This document shows, in pieces, positions 36,517-45,153 of a stretch of DNA of 64,000 bases. The notes beneath the pieces are model-generated. The model had not been told where the DNA came from. It did no database searches and saw nothing but the letters and a program-made list of their open reading frames with translations. This stretch comes from Effusibacillus consociatus (GTDB lineage Bacteria; Bacillota; Bacilli; Tumebacillales; Effusibacillaceae), in contig NZ_JBHSHC010000106.1 in NCBI RefSeq assembly GCF_042652925.1, positions 1-64,000 on the forward strand, written 5' to 3'. The first letter of the stretch is position 1; every line of letters starts with the position of its first letter. The position numbers were made by a program, and so were the translations under genes.

Positions 36517-37707
36517 ATGATCGGAAATCGAAAGTGGACCAGCAGAATTCTGAGTTTTGCAGTTGCTGTGAGTGTAGCCGTCTCGACTCTGGTTCCAACA
36601 TCCAAAGCAGCGGCAGCCGGGGAGCCTGTCATTGAGGCACCAGTGGCATTGCTGATGGATGCCAAATCCGGGCAGATTTTATATGAAAAAGGTGAAAACG
36701 ACAAACGTTTTCCTGCAAGCACCACAAAAGTCATGACGATGCTGCTTGCAATGGAGGCTGTGCAATCCGGCCAGAAAAAAATGACCGATATAGTGCCCGT
36801 TCCATTGGAAGCATACAATATCGAAGGGTCAAGTGTTTGGCTCGATCCAAATGAAAAGTTCCAGCTTCAGGACATGATCAAGTTTGTTGCAGTCCCTTCC
36901 GGGAATGATGCGGCAATGGCGCTTGCCATTTTTCTTGCTGGAAGCCAGCAGGCTTTCGTACAGAAAATGAATGACAGAGCCAAGGAGTTAGGGTTGAAGG
37001 GAACTCACTTTGCGAATCCGGATGGACTGCACAATCCGGATCACTTTACAACAGCTTCTGACTTGGCGATTCTTGCAAGAGAGTTGATCGTAAAATATCC
37101 GCAAATTCTCGAGTTGACGAAAATCAAAAGCTTTGAAATCCGCGGCGGAAAAAACAAAATTGAAAATACCAACCACCTGATTGGCAAATATGAGGGGATG
37201 GACGGTCTCAAGACGGGTTTCACCGATGAAGCCGGATATTGCCTTGTCAGCACGGCAGAACGCGGGGGCTTTCGACTGATTGGAATCATCATGGGTGCGA
37301 CCGATGATCTCCAACGCCAAGCGGACACGACCAAGCTGCTCGATTACGGTTTTACCAATTTCAATTCGAAGCGTATTGCCGACAAAGATAAACCTGTAGG
37401 GGAAAAAGCGATCGTCCCAACCGCCAAAAACGAAGAAGTCGAGGTTGCCCCTGCACAAGATCTGTATGTAGCGGTTAAGAAAGGTGAAGAACAAAGCGTT
37501 CAAACCAAATTTGTTTGGAATCAAGTGGAAGCTCCGGTTGCCAAAGGGCAAGTTTTAGGGCAAATGCAGCAGGTGCAAAATGGGAAAGTTCTTAGCTCGG
37601 TTGACCTGGTTTCCACCCAGGAAGTGGAAAGAGGAAGCTGGATCCGCCTTTTTTTCCGCAAAGCATTGGATGGAATCTCAACCAGCGTTAAGGGACTGTT
37701 TGAATAA
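36517..37707 (+). CDS. dacA: D-alanyl-D-alanine carboxypeptidase (PBP5-type)
   Basis: It trims the terminal D-Ala from peptidoglycan pentapeptides. The 396-residue protein has a signal peptide (to about residue 30) and the motifs STTK in FPASTTKVMTM, SGN in VPSGNDAAMA and KTG in DGLKTGFTDEAG. A C-terminal beta domain and a basic amphipathic membrane anchor end LFFRKALDGISTSVKGLF. GAGAGGAG precedes the ATG. The dacA-pdxST order matches Bacillus. Confidence 0.95.
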   Translation: MIGNRKWTSRILSFAVAVSVAVSTLVPTSKAAAAGEPVIEAPVALLMDAKSGQILYEKGENDKRFPASTTKVMTMLLAMEAVQSGQKKMTDIVPVPLEAYNIEGSSVWLDPNEKFQLQDMIKFVAVPSGNDAAMALAIFLAGSQQAFVQKMNDRAKELGLKGTHFANPDGLHNPDHFTTASDLAILARELIVKYPQILELTKIKSFEIRGGKNKIENTNHLIGKYEGMDGLKTGFTDEAGYCLVSTAERGGFRLIGIIMGATDDLQRQADTTKLLDYGFTNFNSKRIADKDKPVGEKAIVPTAKNEEVEVAPAQDLYVAVKKGEEQSVQTKFVWNQVEAPVAKGQVLGQMQQVQNGKVLSSVDLVSTQEVERGSWIRLFFRKALDGISTSVKGLFE

Positions 37708-37728
37708 TACTAGTGAAGGTGAGTGCCG

Positions 37729-37878
37729 ATGGGTTCCGGAATTTCTGCAGCATGGTGGCTGACAATAAATTCAATCCTGATCTTCTTGATTCTGCCGGGC
37801 GGGTTCTTTATGTTCCGTGCCTTCCTTCGCAGAATGAAACGGGAAGAAGGGCTTGATCAAAAAGAAAATCGGGAGTAA
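37729..37878 (+). CDS. Small single-span membrane protein (49 aa)
   Basis: The product MGSGISAAWWLTINSILIFL continues with a hydrophobic segment (residues 9-32) and a basic then acidic tail (RRMKREEGLDQKENRE). GAAGGTGAG precedes the ATG, 21 bp after dacA, so it is probably co-transcribed. The terminator overlaps its stop codon. I recognise no family; it was too short for usual gene calling. Confidence 0.6.
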   Translation: MGSGISAAWWLTINSILIFLILPGGFFMFRAFLRRMKREEGLDQKENRE

Positions 37879-37890
37879 TCCCGGTTTTCT
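37865..37890 (+). terminator. Terminator overlapping the small membrane gene stop
   Basis: AAAATCGGGA and TCCCGGTTTT pair around GTAA; the loop contains the TAA stop. Confidence 0.75.
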
Positions 37891-38000
37891 TTATTTCCCC
37901 CCTTATTTCAACAATTCTGATTTGGAGGTTGTCGACAGATACAGGGTAGGATAAAATAGAAAGGATGAATTTTAAAGCAATTACGAGGAGTGGGGTCAAG

Positions 38001-38882
38001 ATGGAGGTAGGAACATCCAGAGTTAAACGTGGTATGGCTGAGATGCAAAAAGGTGGCGTCATTATGGACGTCGTCAATGCTGAACAGGCAAAGATTGCGG
38101 AAGAGGCCGGCGCTGTAGCGGTTATGGCTCTCGAGCGCGTGCCTGCAGATATTCGCGCTGCTGGTGGGGTTGCCCGTATGGCAGACCCGACGATTATAGA
38201 GGAAGTAATGAAATCTGTATCGATTCCGGTTATGGCGAAAGCGCGCATCGGACACTATGTCGAAGCGAAAGTGTTGGAATCGCTCGGTGTTGATTATATC
38301 GACGAGTCCGAGGTATTGACTCCGGCTGATGATAAGTTCCACATTAACAAGAAGGAATTTACTGTTCCTTTCGTATGCGGCGCGCGTGACTTGGGAGAAG
38401 CGCTTCGTCGTATTGCGGAAGGCGCATCCATGATCCGTACCAAGGGCGAGCCGGGAACCGGCAACATTGTGGAAGCGGTTAAACACCAACGCACCATGCA
38501 GGCGCAGATCCGTAAGGTTCAAAACATGTCTGAAGATGAACTGGTATTTGAAGCCAAGAACCTGGGAGCGCCGGTTGAACTGTTATTGGAAGTGAAGAAG
38601 CTTGGCAGACTTCCGGTTGTAAACTTTGCTGCTGGCGGTGTGGCAACTCCGGCCGATGCAGCTCTCATGATGCACCTCGGGTCTGACGGTGTATTTGTTG
38701 GTTCCGGTATCTTCAAATCGGACAATCCAGCCAAGTTTGCAAAAGCGATTGTAGAAGCGACTACTCATTACCAGGACTACAAGTTGATCGCTGAACTGTC
38801 CAAGAATCTTGGAACCGCAATGAAAGGCATCGAATTGTCTACTTTGGCTGCGAACGAGCGCATGGCGGAACGCGGCTGGTAG
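38001..38882 (+). CDS. pdxS: Pyridoxal 5'-phosphate synthase lyase subunit PdxS
   Basis: It forms PLP from ribose 5-phosphate, glyceraldehyde 3-phosphate and ammonia. The 293-residue TIM barrel starts MEVGTSRVKRGMAEMQKGG; the substrate lysine lies in IPVMAKARIGHYVEA and the second lysine in MIRTKGEPGTGN. GAGGAGTGGGG fixes the start at 38001; an ATG 12 codons earlier lacks a site. pdxT, its glutaminase partner, follows 14 bp later. Confidence 0.96.
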   Translation: MEVGTSRVKRGMAEMQKGGVIMDVVNAEQAKIAEEAGAVAVMALERVPADIRAAGGVARMADPTIIEEVMKSVSIPVMAKARIGHYVEAKVLESLGVDYIDESEVLTPADDKFHINKKEFTVPFVCGARDLGEALRRIAEGASMIRTKGEPGTGNIVEAVKHQRTMQAQIRKVQNMSEDELVFEAKNLGAPVELLLEVKKLGRLPVVNFAAGGVATPADAALMMHLGSDGVFVGSGIFKSDNPAKFAKAIVEATTHYQDYKLIAELSKNLGTAMKGIELSTLAANERMAERGW

Positions 38883-38896
38883 GAGGCCGGTGGAAC

Positions 38897-39475
38897 ATGA
38901 AAATCGGTGTATTGGCCTTACAAGGCGCAGTAATCGAACATATCAAGAGCTTGCAACAGGCCGGTGCCGATGAAGTTGTAACCGTCAAACGCAAGGAAGA
39001 CCTGCAAGGGCTTGACGGTTTGGTTTTACCCGGAGGGGAAAGCACAACCATCGGGAAACTCATGAATCAATATGATCTGATGAACCCGATCCGTGAGATG
39101 GCTCAGGCGGGAACGCCAATGTTTGGCACCTGTGCGGGTTTAATTCTCCTAGCTGGTCGAATCCATGGACAAGATTGGGTTCATCTTGGGATTATGGATA
39201 TTCTTGTCGATCGCAACTCATTTGGCCGTCAGCGGGAAAGCTTCGAAACTGACCTGAAGGTGAAAGGAATCGAAGGGGAACCCTATCGGGCGGTATTTAT
39301 TCGAGCACCTCACATCATGGAAGTAGGAGATCAGGTTGAGGTATTATCCACGTACCAAGACCGGATTGTGGCAGCCAGACAAGGTCACCTGTTGGGGGCA
39401 TCTTTCCACCCGGAATTAACAGACGATGTACGATTGCATCAATATTTCTTGGATATGGTAAGAGAAACTCGATAA
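38897..39475 (+). CDS. pdxT: PLP synthase glutaminase subunit PdxT
   Basis: It supplies ammonia from glutamine to PdxS. The 192-residue protein has GGESTTIGKLM, the nucleophile cysteine in MFGTCAGLILLA, and the His/Glu pair in GASFHPELTDD. Co-transcribed with pdxS and ended by a terminator. Confidence 0.96.
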   Translation: MKIGVLALQGAVIEHIKSLQQAGADEVVTVKRKEDLQGLDGLVLPGGESTTIGKLMNQYDLMNPIREMAQAGTPMFGTCAGLILLAGRIHGQDWVHLGIMDILVDRNSFGRQRESFETDLKVKGIEGEPYRAVFIRAPHIMEVGDQVEVLSTYQDRIVAARQGHLLGASFHPELTDDVRLHQYFLDMVRETR

Positions 39476-39526
39476 AAAGCGCAAACCATACATGCATCCT
39501 GGGATGAGTGTATGGTTTCGCTTTTG
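39475..39526 (+). terminator. Terminator after pdxT
   Basis: AAAAGCG-AAACCATACA pairs with TGTATGGTTTCGCTTTT around a loop of about 18 bases. Confidence 0.8.
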
Positions 39527-39579
39527 GTATTTCTCGATGGGTGGAGTTACTTTCGTGGGAGTGACAGGAGGAGACCCAG

Positions 39580-40662
39580 GTGAAAAAGCTCTATCAACAC
39601 AGTATTGAGTTAATTCTGCGAACGCAGGCTCCGAATGGAGCGTTCCCCGCGTCCCCAAATTTTTCTGCATACCGGTACTGTTGGTTGCGGGATGGAACGT
39701 TTATTGCATATGCGCTTGATAAAGCAGGTGAGCATGAGGCAGTTGGCCGGTTTTACCGATGGGTGGATATGGCCATAAGGAAACACCTCCCCAAATTGTC
39801 GCTTCTCTTGTCTAGGTACAGGAATGGGGAACCGATTGAAGAAGCTGATTTCTTACATACTCGGTTTACTCTGGAAGGCGATGAGGGCAAGGAAGAATGG
39901 GGAAACTTCCAACTAGACGGGTATGGCGCGTATTTATGGGGTGTCTCGGAACATATCGGGCTAACAGGCAATAAGGATTTTCTGAAAGATGTGGATCAGA
40001 GTGTAGATGCGACGATTCGATATCTCTCCACTTTCTGGAGTGTCCCTAACCATGATTGTTGGGAGGAATTTGGTGATCGTGTGCACCCGAGTACTTTGGC
40101 TGCCATTTATGGCGGGCTGCAAGCGGTCTATCCGTACGTTTCCAATTCCGAAATTCCAAAAACATTAGGTGCAATTCGTGTAGCGCTTCAAGAGAATGGC
40201 GTGCAAAACGGCCGGTTTATAAAGTCGTTTGGCAATCCAAGCATCGATGCAAACTTGCTGTGGTTGTCCGTTCCGTTTAAAGTGGTCCCTCCGAATGGAC
40301 AAAACATGGTCAAAACAGTCGAAGAAATTGAAAATCGGCTTGTCACAGGCGGCGTTCACCGTTATCCGGAAGATTCCTTCTACGGCGGAGGCGCCTGGGT
40401 ACTATTAACCGCCTGGCTGGGTTGGTATTACGCTGAGATCGGGAACCTGAAACGCGCTGGCGAACTACTGGACTGGGTGGAGTCGCAAACGGATGCAGAT
40501 CTTTCTCTCCCCGAACAAGTTCCGGAAGCTCTTTTTTTTCGGGACAAGTATCAAGAATGGGTGGATCGGTGGGGGAAGCCTGCAAAACCGCTGTTGTGGT
40601 CCCATGCCATGTACATCATTCTCGCCAAGAGACTGCAGGAGCTTACATCTTCAAGCGATTAA
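39580..40662 (+). CDS. GH15-like glycoside hydrolase (glucoamylase family)
   Basis: The 360-residue cytoplasmic protein has no signal peptide. RYCWLRDGTFIAYALDKAG matches the (YCWxRD) signature of the alpha/alpha-toroid GH15 domain, and WEEFGDRVHPSTLAAIYGGL fits the acid-residue region. Known members cleave alpha-linked glucans or trehalose; the substrate here is unknown. A GTG start follows AGGAGG. It is shorter than two-domain GH15 enzymes because it lacks the N-terminal beta-sandwich. Confidence 0.75.
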   Translation: MKKLYQHSIELILRTQAPNGAFPASPNFSAYRYCWLRDGTFIAYALDKAGEHEAVGRFYRWVDMAIRKHLPKLSLLLSRYRNGEPIEEADFLHTRFTLEGDEGKEEWGNFQLDGYGAYLWGVSEHIGLTGNKDFLKDVDQSVDATIRYLSTFWSVPNHDCWEEFGDRVHPSTLAAIYGGLQAVYPYVSNSEIPKTLGAIRVALQENGVQNGRFIKSFGNPSIDANLLWLSVPFKVVPPNGQNMVKTVEEIENRLVTGGVHRYPEDSFYGGGAWVLLTAWLGWYYAEIGNLKRAGELLDWVESQTDADLSLPEQVPEALFFRDKYQEWVDRWGKPAKPLLWSHAMYIILAKRLQELTSSSD

Positions 40663-40669
40663 GAAACGC

Positions 40670-40699
40670 TTGTATGAACTCAATTAAGTGTGGTAAACT
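40670..40699 (+). promoter_or_regulatory. SigA-type promoter of the serS T-box
   Basis: TTGTAT, an 18-bp spacer and TAAACT end a few bases before the T-box leader. Confidence 0.55.
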
Positions 40700-40704
40700 A
40701 TGCA

Positions 40705-40975
40705 ACACAAAGCGATGCGGAGAACAAGTACCAGAATCCCTCTTGTTCAGAGAGCCGGTGGTGGCTGCGAACCGGTCAAGAGCTTCTGTGAATCCCTCTC
40801 CAAGCGGGCTGTCAATCGAATGATTCTGCAAAGGCATTCGTAGTAAGCGGCTCCGGGTCATTCCGTTATCAATGAAAGAGAATCGCTCACTTTATACGGG
40901 CGGTTGAACTTGGGTGGCACCACGGGAGATACAGCTCTCGTCCCGGACTTTGTCTGGCGGCGGGAGCTTTTTGCA
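40705..40975 (+). promoter_or_regulatory. T-box riboswitch, serine specific
   Basis: Uncharged tRNA-Ser binding should switch the leader to antitermination. Stem I has an AGTA S-turn opposed by GTGAA, followed by specifier TCC (40793-40795, Ser). The distal AG-bulge/loop AGAGAGCCGGTGGTGGCTGCGA is present in form. The T-box sequence GGGTGGCACCACGG (40912-40925) precedes the terminator AGCTCTCG...GGGAGCTTTTT. Specifier and downstream serS agree. Confidence 0.93.
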
Positions 40976-40999
40976 TTTTTAAAAGGGAGATGAATCAAA

Positions 41000-42280
41000 A
41001 TGTTAGATCCACGAATTCTGCGCAATGAACCGGATAAGGTGCGGGAATCACAAAGAAAAAGGGGCGAATCGCCGGAAGTGGTGGACGAATTCCTGCAATT
41101 GGATTCACGTCGGCGTGAACTTCTTGCTGAGACTGAAACTCTGAAAGCAAAACGAAACAGTGTATCGCAAGAGGTCGCAAAGCTTAAAAAAGCAGGCCAG
41201 GACGCGGAACAACTGATCGTGGAAATGCGGGAAGTGGGTGACCGAATCAAGGAGCTGGATGATGAACTGAGGGTTTTGGAAGAGAAGATTAACCATCTCC
41301 TGTTGACGATTCCGAATATCCCGCATGAAAGTGTTCCTTACGGAGAATCGGAAGACGATAACGTAGAAGTGAAAAAATCGGGAGATATCCGGCAGTTTGA
41401 CTTTGAACCGAAGCCTCACTGGGAGGTTGCGGCGGAGCTGGGCATCCTTGATTTTGAGACAGCCGGTAAGGTGACCGGTTCACGGTTTGTGTTCTATAAA
41501 GGACTGGGAGCTCGCTTGGAACGGGCTTTGGCAAATTTCATGCTCGATATCCATACAGGAGAACACGGCTATACCGAGGTCCTGCCGCCATTCATCGTGA
41601 ATCGGGCGAGCATGACCGGAACCGGAAATCTTCCGAAGTTTGAGGAAGATGCGTTCAAGCTGGTGGACACCGATTACTTTTTAATTCCAACTGCAGAAGT
41701 GCCTGTTACCAATATCCACAGGGATGAAATTTTGCAGGCTGAAGATCTGCCGCGCTATTATGTTGCATACACCCCTTGCTTCCGTTCGGAAGCAGGATCG
41801 GCCGGTCGCGATACACGAGGGTTAATCCGGATGCATCAGTTTAACAAAGTGGAAATGGTGAAGTTTACGAAACCGGAAGAATCGTATGAGGAATGGATGA
41901 AGCTTGTGGAGAATGCGGAAACGATTTTGCAGCGCTTGAATCTTCCTTACCGTTCACTGAATATGTGTACTGCGGATCTGGGATTCGGTCCAGCGAAAAA
42001 ATTTGATTTGGAAGTTTGGCTCCCGGCCGCCAATCAATACCGGGAAATCTCTAGCTGTTCGAACTTTGAAGACTTCCAGGCGCGTCGCGCCAATATCAGA
42101 TTCCGCAGGGATCCCAAGGCAAAACCGGAATTTGTGCACACAATTAATGGTTCCGGACTTGCAGTCGGTCGTACAGTGGCCGCTATTCTTGAAAATTACC
42201 AGCAGGAAGACGGCAATGTTGTGATTCCGGAAGCGCTTATCCCTTACATGGGCGGGGTAACCAAGATCACACGCTCATAA
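41000..42280 (+). CDS. serS: Seryl-tRNA synthetase
   Basis: It charges tRNA-Ser. The 426-residue class II enzyme has an N-terminal antiparallel coiled coil (residues 28-105), motif 2 CFRSEAGSAGRDTRGLIRMH and motif 3 GSGLAVGRTVAAILENYQ. A T-box controls it. Two tRNA-Ser genes also occur in this window. Confidence 0.97.
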   Translation: MLDPRILRNEPDKVRESQRKRGESPEVVDEFLQLDSRRRELLAETETLKAKRNSVSQEVAKLKKAGQDAEQLIVEMREVGDRIKELDDELRVLEEKINHLLLTIPNIPHESVPYGESEDDNVEVKKSGDIRQFDFEPKPHWEVAAELGILDFETAGKVTGSRFVFYKGLGARLERALANFMLDIHTGEHGYTEVLPPFIVNRASMTGTGNLPKFEEDAFKLVDTDYFLIPTAEVPVTNIHRDEILQAEDLPRYYVAYTPCFRSEAGSAGRDTRGLIRMHQFNKVEMVKFTKPEESYEEWMKLVENAETILQRLNLPYRSLNMCTADLGFGPAKKFDLEVWLPAANQYREISSCSNFEDFQARRANIRFRRDPKAKPEFVHTINGSGLAVGRTVAAILENYQQEDGNVVIPEALIPYMGGVTKITRS

Positions 42281-42300
42281 AAAAAACAGTGGATCGCGAG

Positions 42301-42340
42301 AAAAGCAGGTTGCCTATTCAAGAGCCGCCTGCTTTTTTTC
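42301..42340 (+). terminator. Terminator after serS
   Basis: AAAAGCAGG and CCTGCTTTTTTT enclose a loop with a further GGTTGCC/AGCCGCC mismatch pairing. Confidence 0.75.
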
Positions 42341-42358
42341 CTGCCGGTATCTTCACTG

Positions 42359-42979
42359 TTAACTCAAGTCATGTTGAATACGCATAAGCACAGCTTCCAA
42401 ATCAGATTCACGCTCGACAAAATCAACTTCATCACCGTTAATGTCAATCACTGGAACCGTCGGGTGCGTTTTCTTGAACGAATCAAAAAAATTGTTGTAA
42501 TCATGCTGGAGAACCCGAATGTATTCCTTTTCAATATTCTTTTCAAACGGACGTCCCCGTTTGGCAATACGTGACATAATGGTATCCACACTGGCATTCA
42601 GATAGACAATTAGAGAAGCCTGGGGCATGTCTGCAGTTAAGATATCATAGATCGTCAGATACTTGGCGAGCTCGGAACCCGATAAAGTGCGGCGGGCAAA
42701 GATCGTATTTTTAAAAATGTTATAATCTGCAACAACCGATTGTCCGGCCAACAAATGGCGGCTTTCTATATCACGCAGCTGCTTGTATCGGTTGCAAAGG
42801 AAAAACATCTCGGTTTGGAAGCTCCACTCTTCGATGTTCTCGTAAAATTTGCCCAAAAAAGGGTTTTCCTCGACAATTTCTTTCAGCAAAACAAAACCAA
42901 AACGCTCGGAGATGGCTTCGGCCAAAGAGGTTTTCCCGATTCCGATCGGGCCTTCGACTGTGATGAAATGAGGCTTCAC
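42359..42979 (-). CDS. Deoxynucleoside kinase (dCK/dGK family)
   Basis: It phosphorylates deoxynucleosides for salvage. The 206-residue protein has the P-loop EGPIGIGKTSLAEAI, the DRS-like position ADYNIFKNTIFARRTL and a LID-type RIAKRGRPFEKNI. Bacillus has two such genes (dgk, dck) between serS and tadA; only one is found here, so specificity is open. GTG at 42979 with GGGAGGG upstream is preferred over an ATG five codons earlier. Confidence 0.85.
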   Translation of the reverse strand: MKPHFITVEGPIGIGKTSLAEAISERFGFVLLKEIVEENPFLGKFYENIEEWSFQTEMFFLCNRYKQLRDIESRHLLAGQSVVADYNIFKNTIFARRTLSGSELAKYLTIYDILTADMPQASLIVYLNASVDTIMSRIAKRGRPFEKNIEKEYIRVLQHDYNNFFDSFKKTHPTVPVIDINGDEVDFVERESDLEAVLMRIQHDLS

Positions 42980-43058
42980 TCGACTCCCTCCCATACTCGA
43001 ATTCTAGCACAAAATCATGTATAATAGGTGGTATCTAAATAAAGGAGCCGATTCAACA

Positions 43059-43325
43059 ATGATGTTTCTCGTGGGCTTGCTCGCGTTTATCGTTTGTGTA
43101 ATTGTTCAGTTTTTCGCTTTGCACCGGGCGGCATTTGGCCGATTCCTGTTTATCACGGTTGCTTTCTTTTTCGTTGGATTCATGATCAGTTTATCTCCAT
43201 ATGACGTTTCAAAGATTATTTCGAAGATTTTCTACGTGTTTGCGTGGGGTTTTATGCTGCTGGTGACTTTCTATTCCATTGGCAGAAGGAATAAGATGAA
43301 AAAGTTAACAGACTCAAAATCTTGA
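43059..43325 (+). CDS. Small membrane protein of unknown function
   Basis: The 88-residue protein begins MMFLVGLLAFIVCVIVQFFA and has three hydrophobic helices (about residues 2-20, 27-45 and 57-75) and a basic tail. AAAGGAGCC precedes the ATG pair at 43059/43062. It lies between the kinase and a tRNA gene; I recognise no family. Confidence 0.55.
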   Translation: MMFLVGLLAFIVCVIVQFFALHRAAFGRFLFITVAFFFVGFMISLSPYDVSKIISKIFYVFAWGFMLLVTFYSIGRRNKMKKLTDSKS

Positions 43326-43366
43326 TTTCCGGCACTGAACACTGTACAATAGGGAAGTATCTTCAA

Positions 43367-43460
43367 GGAGTGATGGCCGAGTAGGTCGAAGGCGCTCGCC
43401 TGCTAAGCGAGTATACGGGGATAACTCGTATCGAGGGTTCGAATCCCTCTCACTCCGCCA
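43367..43460 (+). tRNA. tRNA-Ser (GCU)
   Basis: A class II tRNA with a long variable arm: acceptor GGAGTGA/TCACTCC, anticodon stem CTCGC/GCGAG around CTGCTAA (anticodon GCT), and TTCGAAT in the T loop. CCA is encoded. Confidence 0.97.
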
Positions 43461-43484
43461 TTTACTGCATCCTACCCAACATAG

Positions 43485-43511
43485 AACCAGCCAAAACAGG
43501 CTGGTTTTTTA
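43485..43511 (+). terminator. Terminator after tRNA-Ser
   Basis: AACCAGCC/GGCTGGTT stem with an AAAACA loop and a T6 run. Confidence 0.8.
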
Positions 43512-43742
43512 TTTGGGTGCAGTTGCTCCTTCGTAGATCGATTCCGGTACAGCGAGCCCTCTCGGACCACCCGTAAGTTCCATAAGCCGTTCCAGCAGAT
43601 AGGCGCGGTATACAAAACCGCCTTTCAGGCCAATCAATGTACTGATAATTTCATTCGTTGATAACGCTAGAATCTGCTGGATTTCCTGGTGACTCAACCG
43701 GTTATTCCGGATCAAATTGGACACTACATCTTTTTCATTCAT
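43509..43742 (-). CDS. Small protein co-encoded with an XRE regulator
   Basis: The 77-residue protein MNEKDVVSNLIRNNRLSHQE is not recognised. The middle (SHQEIQQILALSTNEIISTL) looks like a helix-turn-helix-type helical bundle. It starts 12 bp after the XRE gene on the same strand, so it may be its co-factor or antagonist. Confidence 0.5.
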   Translation of the reverse strand: MNEKDVVSNLIRNNRLSHQEIQQILALSTNEIISTLIGLKGGFVYRAYLLERLMELTGGPRGLAVPESIYEGATAPK

Positions 43743-43754
43743 ACAGATTTTGAT

Positions 43755-43994
43755 TCACCCCTCGTGATCAGGATTGTTTGCGGAATCGGAGAACCCGGAA
43801 AAAATGTCGGGAAACAGATCTCTGGCTGGTACCCCATAGAAATGTTCTAGCTTCAACATGGTTTCCCGTCCCGGTTTGGATTGCCCGCCTTCCAATTTCC
43901 TTAGATAAATCGTCGAAATGCCAATTTCCATTGCAACCTGTTCTTGTGTCAAATTGCGGGATGCGCGTTCTTTGGATAGACGTTCTCTTCTCAA
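43755..43994 (-). CDS. XRE-family transcriptional regulator
   Basis: The 79-residue protein is almost only a helix-turn-helix (NLTQEQVAMEIGISTIYLRK, LEGGQSKPGRETMLKLEHFY). A TTG start with GGGGTGG upstream. Its promoter, TTGACG-N17-TATTCT, contains a 15-bp operator in the spacer. A second XRE gene is divergent. Confidence 0.8.
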   Translation of the reverse strand: MRRERLSKERASRNLTQEQVAMEIGISTIYLRKLEGGQSKPGRETMLKLEHFYGVPARDLFPDIFSGFSDSANNPDHEG

Positions 43995-44009
43995 ACTACC
44001 ACCCCATTT

Positions 44010-44125
44010 GATACAAAAAGTATCTGATTAACTTTAGAATACATGTTACATTTTGTAACGTCAACCATAATTTTCATCTATTTTTTCATTTCGTTGTTCC
44101 AACAGATACAATTTGTAACTATAAT
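44010..44125. promoter_or_regulatory. Divergent promoters with three matching 15-bp operators
   Basis: Operators GATACAAAAAGTATC (44010), GTTACATTTTGTAAC (44045) and GATACAATTTGTAAC (44105) share GNTAC-N5-GTANC symmetry. The minus promoter TTGACG (44064-44059) and TATTCT (44041-44036) has the second operator as its spacer. The plus promoter has TATAAT at 44120-44125 immediately after the third. The layout suggests a repressor switch by one or both XRE proteins. Confidence 0.75.
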
Positions 44126-44146
44126 AGAAGTCAAGGAGGTGGGAGT

Positions 44147-44536
44147 ATGCTCGCGGAACGTCTGGCTATGTTAAGGGGTACGAGAACCCAGCAAGAAATT
44201 GCAGATGCACTCGGTATTTCTCGAGCTCGATACGCCCACTATGAAAACGGCAGAAATGAACCGGATATTAAGACATTGATTCGTTTGGCTGATTTGTTTG
44301 AAGTGAAGGTAGATTATTTGTTGGGGAGATCGGATACTGTAAAAGACGCAAGAGCGAATTATAAGTCTCCGCTGCTTGATGAAGCACGTGAAATTGCCGA
44401 ACTGTTTAAGAAAGATCCGGAAAGTCACAAGTTTTGGATGGCTTATAAGCAGGCGGTTCCGAAGAGACGCAAGGAATTTCTTCGCACGTGGAAAATTATG
44501 ATGGAATTGGAAAAGGAGAACGGCTTAACCAAGTGA
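44147..44536 (+). CDS. XRE-family regulator with C-terminal helical domain
   Basis: The 129-residue protein has an N-terminal helix-turn-helix (TQQEIADALGISRARYAHYE, NGRNEPDIKTLIRLADLFEV) ending in DYLLGRSD, then an approximately 60-residue helical, charged tail. It is similar in form to SinR/phage-type repressors. CAAGGAGGTGGGAGT precedes the ATG. It is divergent from the smaller XRE gene across three operators. Confidence 0.85.
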   Translation: MLAERLAMLRGTRTQQEIADALGISRARYAHYENGRNEPDIKTLIRLADLFEVKVDYLLGRSDTVKDARANYKSPLLDEAREIAELFKKDPESHKFWMAYKQAVPKRRKEFLRTWKIMMELEKENGLTK

Positions 44537-44584
44537 AAGTTTGCCGGTTGATTCTGCACGGCGGAATCCATATAATATGACCAT

Positions 44585-44663
44585 GCACCCGTAGCTCAGG
44601 CGGATAGAGCGGTCGTTTCCTAAACGACGTCTTGGGGGGGTTCGAATCCCTCCGGGTGCACCA
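44585..44663 (+). tRNA. tRNA-Arg (CCU)
   Basis: Acceptor GCACCCG/CGGGTGC, anticodon stem GTCGT/ACGAC around TTCCTAA (anticodon CCT), TTCGAAT T loop, encoded CCA. The 3' flank carries TTGGTCACGG and TTTGGTCACA near-repeats (44723-44745), perhaps an integration scar. Confidence 0.95.
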
Positions 44664-44883
44664 GAAATTCTTGTGTGGCGTGGGTTTTCGCGTTAGCGAT
44701 AACTTGCGCCTTTTCTTTTTTGGTCACGGTTTGGTCACATAGATGATTTTTTCGCATGTCTTTCTCCAAAAAGCTCTTCTCCAAATTGAGTGGCGGCGGT
44801 AACAAAAAAGTTTTGATTTTTGGGTGAATCACGTATAATTATTATAACATTAGAACATAAAATGAATGGGGGCGGGATTATTG

Positions 44884-45153
44884 ATGAGAGTGGTGACGAA
44901 CCGGATGATGGAGCGGAAGGTAACGAAGATCGGGAATAGTCTTGGTGTTACCATGACCGAGGCTTTGAAGAAAATTGGCGTTGATTCCGGGGACATTGTA
45001 AGTATTGACATCCGCGAAGAGGCTGGCGAAATCGTGATCAAGAAAAGCGAGCGGATGGCGTTACCTAAAGGCGTGACACGAGAGTTTCTGGAGACACTTC
45101 ACGCCGTCATGAACGAATATGACGAAACATTGAAAGGGCTTAAAGATCGATAA
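44884..45153 (+). CDS. AbrB/MazE-type antitoxin
   Basis: The 89-residue protein has a swapped-hairpin domain MERKVTKIGNSLGVTMTEAL with GVDSGDIVSIDIREEAGEIV and a C-terminal helix (REFLETLHAVMNEYDETLKG) that should bind the toxin. GGGGGCGGG sits before ATG 44884; ATG 44923/44926 are alternatives. A -10 TATAAT lies at about 44834. Its TAA overlaps the toxin ATG (TAATG). Confidence 0.8.
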   Translation: MRVVTNRMMERKVTKIGNSLGVTMTEALKKIGVDSGDIVSIDIREEAGEIVIKKSERMALPKGVTREFLETLHAVMNEYDETLKGLKDR

